Shown here: positions 52,964-63,100 of the stretch, in pieces
Layout: every line of letters starts with the position of its first letter
How positions within the stretch are numbered: position 1 is the first letter of the stretch
Origin: Paraburkholderia antibiotica
GTDB taxonomy: Bacteria; Pseudomonadota; Gammaproteobacteria; Burkholderiales; Burkholderiaceae
Direction: 5' to 3'
NCBI RefSeq assembly: GCF_012927125.1
Contig: NZ_JABBFZ010000008.1
Coordinates: forward strand, 1 to 64,000
DNA length: 64,000 bases
Notes under the pieces: model-generated
Databases searched by the model: none
What the model was told of the DNA's origin: nothing
Seen by the model: only the letters and a program-made list of their open reading frames with translations
Position numbers and translations under genes: made by a program

Positions 52964-53437
52964 ATGGGTATGGATATCATCGACCGGAAGCTGCTCGAGT
53001 TGCTGCAGGAGGACGCGACGATGCCGATCGCCGAACTTGCGCAGCGCGTGAACCTGTCGCAGACGCCGTGCTGGAAGCGGCTGCAGCGGCTGAAGGAGGC
53101 CGGTGTGATTCGCGCGCAGGTGGCGCTGTGCGATGCGCGCAAGCTCGGCGTCGGCACCACGGTGTTCGTGGCGGTGCGCACCAACCAGCACACCGAGGCG
53201 TGGGCTGCCGCCTTTACGCAGGCGGTGCGCGACATTCCGGAAGTGGTCGAGGTCTACCGGATGAGCGGCGAGACCGATTATCTGCTGCGCGTGGTGGTGT
53301 CCGACATCGACGACTACGATCGCATCTACAAGCAACTGATCACGACCGTGCCGCTGTACGACGTGAGTTCGAGTTTTGCGATGGAGCAGATCAAATATTC
53401 GACGGCGTTGCCGGTGCGCTCCTCGGCGGTGACCTGA
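52964..53437 (+). CDS. Lrp/AsnC-family transcriptional regulator
   Basis: A 157-residue regulator: a helix-turn-helix (IDRKLLELLQEDATMPIAEL and the recognition part LSQTPCWKRLQRLKEAGVIR) followed by the RAM effector domain (PEVVEVYRMSGETDYLLRVV). Members sense amino acids. Divergent from the cysteine-dioxygenase-like gene, which it probably controls, as several thiol-dioxygenase genes are paired with Lrp-type regulators. Confidence 0.9.
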   Translation: MGMDIIDRKLLELLQEDATMPIAELAQRVNLSQTPCWKRLQRLKEAGVIRAQVALCDARKLGVGTTVFVAVRTNQHTEAWAAAFTQAVRDIPEVVEVYRMSGETDYLLRVVVSDIDDYDRIYKQLITTVPLYDVSSSFAMEQIKYSTALPVRSSAVT

Positions 53438-53610
53438 CACGCGCGGGGGAGGATGGGCGCCAGGCGCACCACTTGCTCACCTCGAAGCGACCGCGCCACG
53501 CCCGTTGCCTTGCGCGGGTCTTGCCGGTTGCAAGCCGTGTGCAAGCTCAGTGGGCGTAGAATTCCGCCTTCCCTGACATCCCGCGATGCTTCGCGAACCG
53601 AGCCCGCTTC

Positions 53611-53820
53611 ATGAACAAACCGCCGCGCAAGAAGAACCCGACCACCGGCATCGCGATTTTTATCGTGGTGGCGATCCTGCTGGTGATTGCCACGCTGTTC
53701 TACAACGCGATCCACGAGAAGGAAGAGTTCGACAAACAGAATGCGCCGGTGTCGTCGGTGACATCGGACGCGGCCGCGGCGGCCAACGCGATGAAGCCGG
53801 CAAGCGGCGCCGCGCAGTGA
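53611..53820 (+). CDS. Small single-helix membrane protein
   Basis: A 69-residue protein: a basic N-terminus (MNKPPRKKNP), one helix (about 13-33, IAIFIVVAILLVIATLFY) and a short acidic/Ala-rich tail. Basic residues before the helix predict an N-in orientation with the tail in the periplasm. No family recognised. Spacing of the ATG at 53611 and its high hydrophobicity make coding likely. Confidence 0.6.
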   Translation: MNKPPRKKNPTTGIAIFIVVAILLVIATLFYNAIHEKEEFDKQNAPVSSVTSDAAAAANAMKPASGAAQ

Positions 53821-53880
53821 TTGCGCGATAAACGTCGATAGTCGCTTATCTCCGCCCAGCGCCGCCCGTAAGTAATTTTC

Positions 53881-53938
53881 CATAAGCGCCCACGAGCGCC
53901 CACGAGCGCCCATAAGCGCCCATAAGCGCCACGAGCCG
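53881..53938. repeat. Short tandem decamer repeat
   Basis: Six near-perfect copies of a ten-base unit, alternating CATAAGCGCC and CACGAGCGCC, in the gap before the FUSC gene end. No gene covers it. Confidence 0.85.
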
Positions 53939-54001
53939 CGCGGTAAGACGAGACTACCGCGCGTTTCATCCCGTCTCCTGTCGCGCGCCACGCTCCGTCC
54001 T

Positions 54002-56554
54002 TTATTCCTCCGGCAGCCGGATCATGCTCGCGTCCTTGCGAATCTGCGCGGACGCCGCGAGCATCTGCTTGCATTGATGCGCGAGCAGTTTCATGTCGTG
54101 TACGGCGTCGGCCGCGTAGTCCGGCGATTTTTCCGTTTCGACCACCATCGCGTCGAGTTCGCGGTTCATCAGCTTGATCTGCTCGCCCTGTTCGGCGGGC
54201 AGCGCGGTGCCGGCTTCGGCCGCGCTCAGGTTGTCGCGCACGAGACTGAGCGCGCGTTGCAGCGGCTGTAGCGAGATGTCTTCGACCTGCTGCTGCTGTT
54301 GCGCGGACGTGCGCAATAACGGCGCGGCGGCGGTGATCTGCGACGCCAGCACGTGGCTGCGCACCAGCAGGCCGTTCAGCTCGGGCACGAACTTCTGCGC
54401 GGACTTCGGCTCCAGCATCATCCGCTGGAACGCCTGGCCGAGATTCGCGAATGCGACGTGGACGTTCTTGCGCGCGAGCCGGTAGCGATAATCGCGATCG
54501 AGTGCGGTTGCTGCCGCGGTGGCTGCGGCCGACGCGCCGTTCGCGGGCCGCGCGGTTGGATTGCCGATCGGGGTGGCGTCGGCTGTGCTGCCGCTTGAGG
54601 CTGCGTTTGCATTCGCGCCGGCGTCCGCGCCCGGCGGGGCCGCTTCAACCGTGGCATCCGCTGCAGCGCCGACCTGGGCGTCCGTCATCCGGTTCGAGCC
54701 GATACCTGCAGCCTGGCCCGCACCTGCACCGGCTCCAGCCAGCGCCGCGCCACCGAAGCCAATCGCCGGATCCACCATCGCCGCGGCCGGCGCGCGCGCA
54801 CCGGCTTCGGTCACGACCGCGACGACCGCCGCGGCCGGCTTGCCGCTCCACCACCAGCTCGCCTCCAGATACTGCCGCGTGGCCCCGATCATGTTGTTGA
54901 CGAGCTTGCCCATCAGGCGATATTCCCAGTACGGGAACAGATGGCTCGCCGCGATCGCGATCGCGCAACCGACCACGGTGTCGATCGCGCGCTCGCCGAT
55001 GATGCGCATGCTGCCCGGCGCGAGCAGATGGAACAGCAGCAATACATACGATGACGTGAACACCACGCTCGCCGTGTAGTTGAACAGCAGCAGGCTGTAG
55101 CTCATCACCATCGACGCGAACATCACGATCATCAGGATGTGCGGCTCCTTGACGAACACGATCAGCGCGATGCTCGCCGCGCAGCCGATCAGCGTGCCGA
55201 TGATCCGCTGCCCGTTGCGCTGCTTGGTCAGCGAATAGCCCGGCTTCAGGATGATGACGGTCGTCATCACGATCCAGTATGCGTTGGTGAGCGGTAGCAG
55301 GCGGCCGAGCCAGAAGCCGATGGCCACCGCGATCGTCACGCGCAGCGCGTGGCGAAAGCTCGGCGAGGCCATCGTCAGATTCGAGAAGATCTGCCCGAAC
55401 GGCACGCGCCGGCTCGATACGAAGCGGCTCAACGCCTGGTCGATGCGCAGTTCGGTTTCGGTCGCGCTCGGCTCGGTCGTGAGGCTGCGGCGCATCTTGT
55501 CGATCAGCCGCGTCGAACTCCAGATGCGGCGGAAATTCGACGACACCGCCGAATACGCCTCCGGGTTATGCGTGGGCAGATCCTGCTTGCGCATCAGCTC
55601 GATTTCGTATTCGATCGCGCGCAGTTCCGCCTTCACGTTCACGCCCCTGCGCGGCGCCTGGTTCTGCAGCACCGCGAGGCCGATTTCCTCGAGATTCTCG
55701 GCGGCCTTGCGGATCAGGTCGCGATAGAACACCAGCAGATCGGAGCCGCCGAAGGTGCTGCGCACGAGCGTGTAATCGGTTTGCGCGCCAACGAACAGTT
55801 CGTGCAGATCGACGGTATTGATGAACAGGTTGTACAGCATCGCGCGGCGCGGTTCGAGCTTGCCGCGCTTGAGCCGCGGCAGGTTGCGCAGCACGATGTC
55901 GCGCGCGGCGTCCTGGCGTTCGACCGCCGAAATCTGCTTGTCGACGAGATTGCGGTAGCACTCGTCGAGATCGTTGTCGAGGTCGTAGAACGCGGCGCGC
56001 GCGAGCAGGTAGTCCGCGCACGCGAACACGCTTTCGGCGAGCGCCTGCTGCTCGATCCGATGCATCATCCAGCGGCTCACGAAGGTCGACCAGTACGTGT
56101 ACCAGAGTCCGCCGAGCAGGATCCACGACGCGTTGACGAGCGCCTGCTGCGGCGTGAAGTGCTCCTCCAGCGTCATGATCATCATGAACAGCGTGGCGAA
56201 GCTGATCTGCGGCCAGCGGTTGCCGTACACGACGATCAGCGACAGCAGGAACGTGAGCGGCACGACCGTGCACCACAGCGCGACCGGGTTGACGGTGGCG
56301 AGGCCGGTGGCGAGCGCGGACAGAAAGCCGATCACCGTGCAGGCCAGCATTTCGTTGTGCTTGTACTTCAGCGGCCCGGGCATGTCGACGACGCACGCGC
56401 CGAGCGCGCCGGTCGCGATTGTGAAGCCGAGTTCGCGCTCGTGGAACACGATCAGACACAGAAGCACCGGTAACGACACGCCGACCGCGATGCGCAGGCC
56501 GCCATAAAAGTACTGGCTGTAGAGGAATTTTCTTATTTCGACCGAATAGCGCAT
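54002..56554 (-). CDS. FUSC-family membrane protein (YccS/YhfK type)
   Basis: An 850-residue protein with two sets of membrane helices (about 15-150 and 400-540) that together form the aromatic acid exporter/fusaric acid resistance (FUSC) fold, joined by a long cytoplasmic region. Signatures: FHERELGFTIATGALGACVV, GNRWPQISFATLFMMIM, and TNAYWIVMTTVIILKPGYSL in the second set. Between about 573 and 685 lies a low-complexity Ala/Gly insertion not typical of the family. The C-terminal 160 residues form helices with a Gln-run (QQQQQ). Likely exports a hydrophobic acid or drug. Confidence 0.85.
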   Translation of the reverse strand: MRYSVEIRKFLYSQYFYGGLRIAVGVSLPVLLCLIVFHERELGFTIATGALGACVVDMPGPLKYKHNEMLACTVIGFLSALATGLATVNPVALWCTVVPLTFLLSLIVVYGNRWPQISFATLFMMIMTLEEHFTPQQALVNASWILLGGLWYTYWSTFVSRWMMHRIEQQALAESVFACADYLLARAAFYDLDNDLDECYRNLVDKQISAVERQDAARDIVLRNLPRLKRGKLEPRRAMLYNLFINTVDLHELFVGAQTDYTLVRSTFGGSDLLVFYRDLIRKAAENLEEIGLAVLQNQAPRRGVNVKAELRAIEYEIELMRKQDLPTHNPEAYSAVSSNFRRIWSSTRLIDKMRRSLTTEPSATETELRIDQALSRFVSSRRVPFGQIFSNLTMASPSFRHALRVTIAVAIGFWLGRLLPLTNAYWIVMTTVIILKPGYSLTKQRNGQRIIGTLIGCAASIALIVFVKEPHILMIVMFASMVMSYSLLLFNYTASVVFTSSYVLLLFHLLAPGSMRIIGERAIDTVVGCAIAIAASHLFPYWEYRLMGKLVNNMIGATRQYLEASWWWSGKPAAAVVAVVTEAGARAPAAAMVDPAIGFGGAALAGAGAGAGQAAGIGSNRMTDAQVGAAADATVEAAPPGADAGANANAASSGSTADATPIGNPTARPANGASAAATAAATALDRDYRYRLARKNVHVAFANLGQAFQRMMLEPKSAQKFVPELNGLLVRSHVLASQITAAAPLLRTSAQQQQQVEDISLQPLQRALSLVRDNLSAAEAGTALPAEQGEQIKLMNRELDAMVVETEKSPDYAADAVHDMKLLAHQCKQMLAASAQIRKDASMIRLPEE

Positions 56555-56769
56555 CGACTACCTGGAATCCATTCACCGAGAAAACCGCAGTTGAAAAGGC
56601 CGCTCCAAACTGCTGTCGAGTCTAACTGATTTTGCGCGCATTCCAAGCTCGGCCATTCGGCCAGGGTTATGCCCTGGGGGCCGGTTTGTTATGCTGTCGC
56701 TTCAATCTCCGCCGTGGCTTGCGGGCGCTATTCGCCAGCCATTCGCGTGCTACGTCTGACCTGGAATCC

Positions 56770-59700
56770 ATGCTTCAGCTCTTCTACTCGAACCGCTACG
56801 AAACGCTGGTCGGCGCGTTGCTCGACGATCTCGCGCAAGCGCCGTCCGACCCATGGACCGCGCGGCCCGTGATCGTGCCGAGCGCGGCCGTGCGCCGGCG
56901 GCTCGAACTCGATATCGCCGCGCGCCAGGGCATCTGCGCGAACGTCAACTTCGGCTATCTCGCGCAATGGCTGTGGACGCAGATCGGCGGCGTGATCGAA
57001 GTGCCGAAGCATTCGCCGTTCGCGCCGGACAGGCTCGTGTGGCGCTGCTACCGTCTGCTCGAAAACGGCAGCGAGGCCGATGTGTCGCTGCCGTGGAACG
57101 CGTCGCCGCGTCTGCGCACCTATCTCGATGCGGCCGACCCGTCGATGCGCTACGAACTCGCGCGGCGCGTCGCGACCGTGCTCGATCACTATCTGACCTA
57201 TCGTCCCGAATGGCTGCTGCAGTGGCAGAAGGGCGGCTCGATTTTCGCGAGCGGCGCGGCCGACGATACCGGCCCGCGTCTCACCGGCGCGAGCGAGGCG
57301 GCGCGCGAGGACGAGCGCTGGCAGGCGGCGCTGTGGCGCGCGGTGCTCACGGAGCTCGCGCAGGCCAGCGGTAATGCGCACACGCCCGCGGCCGCGTTGC
57401 CGCCCGCATATCGCTTCCTCGATGAAATCGGCACGCTCGACCTCGAAGCGATCTCGAACGCGCAGTGGCCCGAGGCGGTCAGCGTGTTCGCGCTGCCCAC
57501 CATGCCGCCGCTGCATATCGCGTTGCTGCGCGCGTTGTCGCGCTGGATCGACGTGCGTCTGTACGTGCTGAATCCGTGCCGCGAGTTCTGGTTCGACGTG
57601 GTCAGCGAAGGGCGCGTGCAGGCGCTCGACGCGGCCGGGCAACTCGACTATCAGGAAGTCGGGCATCCGCTGCTCGCCGAGTGGGGCCGCCAGACCCAGG
57701 CGCAACTGCATATGCTGCACGAGCTGACCGAGAGCGCGGCGTCGGCCGAAACCGGCGACTTCACCGAGAACCCCGAGCCGAGCTGGCTCGCCGCCGTGCA
57801 GAACGGCATCCTCGAACTGCGCGATGAAACCGATGCCGACGAGTTGCCGATCGAGCGCGGCATCGAAGTGCATGTGTGCCATAGCCTGTCGCGCCAGCTC
57901 GAAGTGCTGCACGACCGGCTGCTCGGCTGGTTCGACGAATTCGACGATCTGCAGCCGTCCGACGTGCTGGTGGCCGTGTCCGATCTCGCCGCGGTCGGCC
58001 CGTTGATCGACGCGGTGTTCGGCACCACGCCCGCCGGCGACACGCGCCGCATTCCGTATCGGATCACCGGTTTGCCGCCGTCGCAGGCGAATCCGGTCGC
58101 GCGTCTGCTGCTCGACTGGCTCGCGTTGCCCGAGCGCAGCGTCGGCGCGCCGGAGCTGATCGAATGGCTGCGCGTCGACGCGATCGCGGTGCGCTACGGC
58201 ATCGACGCGAATTCGCTCGAAGCCGCGCAGGAATGGCTCGCGGCGGCCGGCGCGCGGCGTGGGCTCGTGCCGCTCGAACCGGTCGGCGAGCACGTGCCGG
58301 TCGCGCGTCATACGTTCGCCGATGCGCTCACGCGGCTCTATCTCGGCTACGCGATGCCGGCTGGCGGCGAGCCGGTCGACGCGTGGCTGCCGGTCGAAGG
58401 CGCGGACGGTTCGGATGCCGAATTGCTTGGCCGCCTGTCGCGTTTCGTCGACGACATCGACAGCTTCGCGGCGAATTGCGCGATCGAGCGCACGCCGGCC
58501 GAGTGGTCGCAACTGCTGCTCGAAACGCTGGGACAGTGCTTCGACGGCGGGGTCGATTTCGCCGATTCGCTCGCGGCCGTGCGCGATGCGCTCGACGCAA
58601 TGAATGCCGCGATGCAGGCCGGCGCGCAGGACGTGCCGCTGCCCGCATCGGTGGTGCGCAGCGCGCTCACCGAAGCGCTCGACGATCCCGCGCGCGGCGG
58701 CGTGCCGTGGGGTAGCGTGACGTTCTCGTCGCTCACCAGCCTGCGCGGCTTGCCGTTCCGGATCGTGTGTCTGATCGGCATGGACGACGGTGTGCTGCCG
58801 TCGCTCGCGCGTGCCGACGAGTTCGATCTGATGGCCGCGTTCGGCAAGGCCGGCGACCGCCAGCGTCGCGACGACGAACGCAATCTGTTTCTCGATCTGC
58901 TGCTCGCCGCGCGCGAGCGGCTCTTTATCGCGTACACCGGCCGCAGCATTCGCGACAACGCGCCGCTGCCGCCGGCCGCGCTCGTCGATGAACTGCTCGA
59001 TCATCTCGCGCAGGTGTCGGCGGGCGAGGACGCGAGTCCGGCGGAGGTCGAGTACGCGCGGCGCGAATTTATCGTCGAGCATCCGTTGCAGGCGTTCGCG
59101 TCGGACTACTTTGCGGCGCAGCCCGACCTGTTCACGTACGACGCCGATCGCGCCGAGCTGGCCACCTTGCTCGCCGAGCCCCGGCATGCGGGCGCCGCGC
59201 CGTTCTTCGATCGACCGCTGCCGCCGGAAGACGCGCGCGAGGTCGAGTTCGACGATTTCGTGCGCTTCTGGCGTCATCCGGCGCGCGCGCTGCTGCGCGA
59301 CCGCCTCGGCATTGCGTTGACGGATGCGCAGGGCGAGCTGCTCGACACCGAGCCGTTCGATCTCGACTACGCGGGCCGCGACGCGCTCGCCGAGCGTCTG
59401 TTGCCGGTGCTACTCGAAGCCGACACCGACGACAACGCGCTGTTCGGCCGCGTGCGGCGCGTCGCCGAGGCGAGCCCTGAGCTGCCCGGCGGCGCGACCG
59501 GCGCGGTATGGCGCGCGCGCGAACTGAATGCGTTGCGGCAACTGGCGTTGAGCGTGCGCGACGAAGTGGCGTCGGGCGTCGAGCGTTTGCCGTTCGCGCT
59601 TGAGATCGTGCCGCGCTGGCCGGAGCCCGGCGTGAATGCGAATGCCGGAGACACGCACGTACACGCGCACGCGCTGTTTGGCGCTTACGACGCATTCCTG

Positions 59701-60189
59701 CGCGAAACCGCCGAAACGCCGCTGCAATTGCGCGGCACCCTGAATCTGCTGACGGGAACGGGACAGGTGATTTTTCGTTACGCCAAGGCGACCGCGCGCG
59801 ACTACCTGTCCGCGTGGCTCGCGCATCTGGTCTATTGCGCGGCGCTGCCTAACGGCCCGCGCCGCACCGTGTGGCATGGCAGCGGCGAGAGCTTCGAGCT
59901 TGCGCCGGTCGCCGCGCCGCTCGACGAACTCGCGCCGCTCGCCGCGCTATTCCGCGCGGGGCGCCGGCTGCCGCTGCGGTTCTTTCCGAAGAGCGCATGG
60001 ACGCGAGTCAGCGAAAGCGATTCGGCCGCGCAGGGCGTGTGGATCAACGACCGCGTGCGCGGCGAATCCGACGACCCGGCCTTGCGTATCGCGCTACGCG
60101 GTACGCCGCTCACGCTCGACGAACCGTTCGGCAGTCTCGCCGCGATCGTCTTCAAGCCGTTGATCCAGCATCTGCGGAGCGGCTCATGA
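56770..60189 (+). CDS. recC: Exodeoxyribonuclease V subunit gamma (RecC)
   Basis: An 1139-residue RecC protein. It opens MLQLFYSNRYETLVGALLDD and has a degenerate helicase-like fold that recognises Chi within the RecBCD double-strand-break repair complex; segments such as VTFSSLTSLRGLPFRIVCLI and AVDWxL-free C-terminal nuclease-like region are typical. Start at the ATG at 56770. It overlaps recB by ATGA at 60186-60189. First gene of recC-recB-recD. Confidence 0.92.
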   Translation: MLQLFYSNRYETLVGALLDDLAQAPSDPWTARPVIVPSAAVRRRLELDIAARQGICANVNFGYLAQWLWTQIGGVIEVPKHSPFAPDRLVWRCYRLLENGSEADVSLPWNASPRLRTYLDAADPSMRYELARRVATVLDHYLTYRPEWLLQWQKGGSIFASGAADDTGPRLTGASEAAREDERWQAALWRAVLTELAQASGNAHTPAAALPPAYRFLDEIGTLDLEAISNAQWPEAVSVFALPTMPPLHIALLRALSRWIDVRLYVLNPCREFWFDVVSEGRVQALDAAGQLDYQEVGHPLLAEWGRQTQAQLHMLHELTESAASAETGDFTENPEPSWLAAVQNGILELRDETDADELPIERGIEVHVCHSLSRQLEVLHDRLLGWFDEFDDLQPSDVLVAVSDLAAVGPLIDAVFGTTPAGDTRRIPYRITGLPPSQANPVARLLLDWLALPERSVGAPELIEWLRVDAIAVRYGIDANSLEAAQEWLAAAGARRGLVPLEPVGEHVPVARHTFADALTRLYLGYAMPAGGEPVDAWLPVEGADGSDAELLGRLSRFVDDIDSFAANCAIERTPAEWSQLLLETLGQCFDGGVDFADSLAAVRDALDAMNAAMQAGAQDVPLPASVVRSALTEALDDPARGGVPWGSVTFSSLTSLRGLPFRIVCLIGMDDGVLPSLARADEFDLMAAFGKAGDRQRRDDERNLFLDLLLAARERLFIAYTGRSIRDNAPLPPAALVDELLDHLAQVSAGEDASPAEVEYARREFIVEHPLQAFASDYFAAQPDLFTYDADRAELATLLAEPRHAGAAPFFDRPLPPEDAREVEFDDFVRFWRHPARALLRDRLGIALTDAQGELLDTEPFDLDYAGRDALAERLLPVLLEADTDDNALFGRVRRVAEASPELPGGATGAVWRARELNALRQLALSVRDEVASGVERLPFALEIVPRWPEPGVNANAGDTHVHAHALFGAYDAFLRETAETPLQLRGTLNLLTGTGQVIFRYAKATARDYLSAWLAHLVYCAALPNGPRRTVWHGSGESFELAPVAAPLDELAPLAALFRAGRRLPLRFFPKSAWTRVSESDSAAQGVWINDRVRGESDDPALRIALRGTPLTLDEPFGSLAAIVFKPLIQHLRSGS

Positions 60190-63100
60190 GCGACGCGCTG
60201 CGCCATCACACACTGGTTGCCGAAGAGCTCGACGTATTCGCGTGTCCGCTCGACGGCGTGAACCAGATCGAAGCGTCGGCGGGCACCGGCAAGACGTGGA
60301 ACATCTGCGCGTTGTACGTGCGTTTGCTGCTCGAAAAGAACCTGAACGCCGACCAGATTCTGGTCGTCACGTTCACCAAGGCCGCGACCGCCGAGTTGCA
60401 CGAGCGCATTCGCGGCCGGCTCGCGGAATTGCAGCGCGCGATCAAGATGGACGACGACGGCGGTGATCCGTTTATCCGGCGTCTGTTCGAAACGACGCTG
60501 GCGCTGGAGAGCGGCATCGAGCGTGAGGACGCGTTGAAGGTGGTGAGCCGAGCGCTGCGCACCTTCGATCAGGCCGCGATCCACACGATTCACGCGTTCT
60601 GTCAGCGCGCGCTGCAGGAAGCGCCGTTCGCCGCCGCGATGCCGTTCGCGTTCGAGATGGAAGCCGACGACGCGGCTCTGCGTTTCGAACTCGCCGCCGA
60701 TTTCTGGCGCGAGCAGGTCGAGCCGGTCGCGCACGCGCATCCGGCGTTCGCCGCGTGGCTCGTCGCTAAACGCGCGGGTCCGGCGTCGCTCGACGAGCAG
60801 CTCGCGCGGCGTCTGAAAAAGCCGCTCGCACAACTGCGCTGGGGCAGTGTGGATGCCGGGGGAGTCGGCACGGATCCGCAAGCCGGCTTCGATGCCGCGT
60901 GCGCGCTGTGGCAGGCCGAGCGCACCGCGATCGTCGCGTTGCTCGACGACGCGCAGGAGCGTCTGAGCAAGACCACCCACAAGCCCGACCACATCGGCGC
61001 GGCGATCGCCGCATGGAACGATTACTTCGCGCGGGGCGACTGCCATGCGCCGCCGCCGCGTGCCGCATTGAAGCTGACGGTGTCGGCGTTGAAGAAGGCG
61101 ACCAAGGTCAAGTTCGAACCGCCCGCGCATCCGTTCTTCGAACATGCCGAGGCGCTCGCGGCGGCCGTCGTCGCGGCCGAGGCCGCGCAGCGCGCGCGCT
61201 GGCTCGCGCTGGTGCAGACGTGGCTCGACTACGCGCCGGCCGAACTGGTGGCGCGCAAGCGCACGCGCCGCGTCGTGTCGTTCGACGATCTGCTCGCGAA
61301 TCTGTATCGCGCGCTCGCCGCGCATCCGTGGCTTGCCGATGCGTTGCGCAGCCGCTATCCGGCCGCGCTGATCGACGAGTTCCAGGATACCGATCCGCTG
61401 CAGTTCGCGATTTTCAGCCGCATCTTCGCGCCGGCGGGGCCGCTGTTTCTTGTCGGCGATCCGAAGCAGGCGATCTACAGCTTCCGCGCGGCGGATCTGC
61501 ACACCTATCTGGCGGCGCGCGAGTCCGCGTCCGCGTGCTACACGCTCGCGGTCAACCAGCGCTCGACCGCGCCGATCGTCGATGCATGCAACCGGGTCTT
61601 CGAAGCGAACCCGCAGGCCTTCGTGCTCGATGGGCTCGACTATCAGCCGGTGCGCGCGGGCGAGCGGCGTCGCGCGCCGTTTGTCGAGCCCGACGCGGGC
61701 GGCGGCGATTTTCGCATCTGGAGCTTGCCGCAAGGCGAGGGCGCCCTGAGCAAACGCGACGCGCAGCGCGCCGCGAGCGAAGCGTGCGCGGCCGAAATCG
61801 TGCGGCTGTTGCGCGGCGCGCGCGAGGGTGTGGTGACGATCGGCGACAGGCCGCTCGCACCCGGCGACATCGCGGTGCTGGTGCAGACGCACAAGCAGGG
61901 TAGCCTCGTCAAACGCGTGCTCGCGGCCTGGGGTGTCGGCAGCGTGGAGCTGGCGCAGGCGTCGGTGTTCGCGACGCTCGACGCCGAGCAGATCGAGCGC
62001 GTGCTCGCCGCGATCGACACGCCCGGCGATCTGCGTCGTCTGCGCGCTGCGCTCGCGACCGACTGGCTCGGACTCGACGCCGCCGCGCTGTGGCATCTCA
62101 CCCAGGTCGCCGACGCGCCGGTGCCGCTCGACGATCCGACAGAAACCGCCGACGCGATGGGCTGGGTCGAACGTTTTTCGCGTTACCGGATGCTGTGGCA
62201 CGAACGCGGCTTCGCGGTGATGTGGCGCACGCTGATGCGCGAGCTGCGGGTTGCGCAGCGGCTCGTTGCCGGAGTCGACGGCGAACGGCGTCAGACCAAT
62301 GTGAGCCATCTCGCCGAACTGGTGCAGGCGCGCGCGGCTACCCAACCCGGCATCGCGCCGACCTTGCGCTGGCTCGCCGCGCAGCGCGAGCAGGGCGGCG
62401 GCGAAGAGGCGCAACTGCGGCTCGAGTCGGACCGCAATCTGGTGCAGATCGTCACGGTTCACAAGTCGAAGGGCCTCGAATACGCGGTCGTGTTCTGTCC
62501 GTTTCTCGGCGACGGCGGCTTGCGCGAACCGCCATCGTCGGGCTTGCCCGATGCGCGCGAGTATCACGACGACAACGGCGACGCGGTGCTGCACTACGGC
62601 TGTGACGACGAAGAAGCCGAGCGCGCGTCGCGTTACGCGGTGCGCGAGCAGGCGGCGGAGCGCGCGCGGCTCGTCTACGTGGCGCTCACGCGCGCGGTGT
62701 ATCGCTGCTATCTGGTGGCGGGCACGTATCTGTCGTCGCGTTCCACGAAGGAGTCGCGCCGCAGCGTGCTGAACTGGCTGGTGGGCGGCGCGGGCCACAC
62801 GTTCGACGCGTGGCTCGCCGAGCCGCCCGACGAGACCGCGCTCGCGGCGAGCTGGCAGGCGCTGACTGGCGGCGCTGTCACGTTGCAGCCGTTGCCCGAG
62901 GTGACGCGCCGGGTGCCGCTCGAAACGCTGCAGGATCAGGGCGCGCATCTGCAGGCACGGGCGAATCGGCGGCTGTTGCGCGATCAGTGGCGCATGGCGA
63001 GTTTCAGCGGTCTGATCGCCGCGGGCGGCAAGAGCGGCGATGCTCATGCGCATGCGCCGCAGGAAGAGGTGCGGCCCGATCACGATGAAATCGCCGACGC

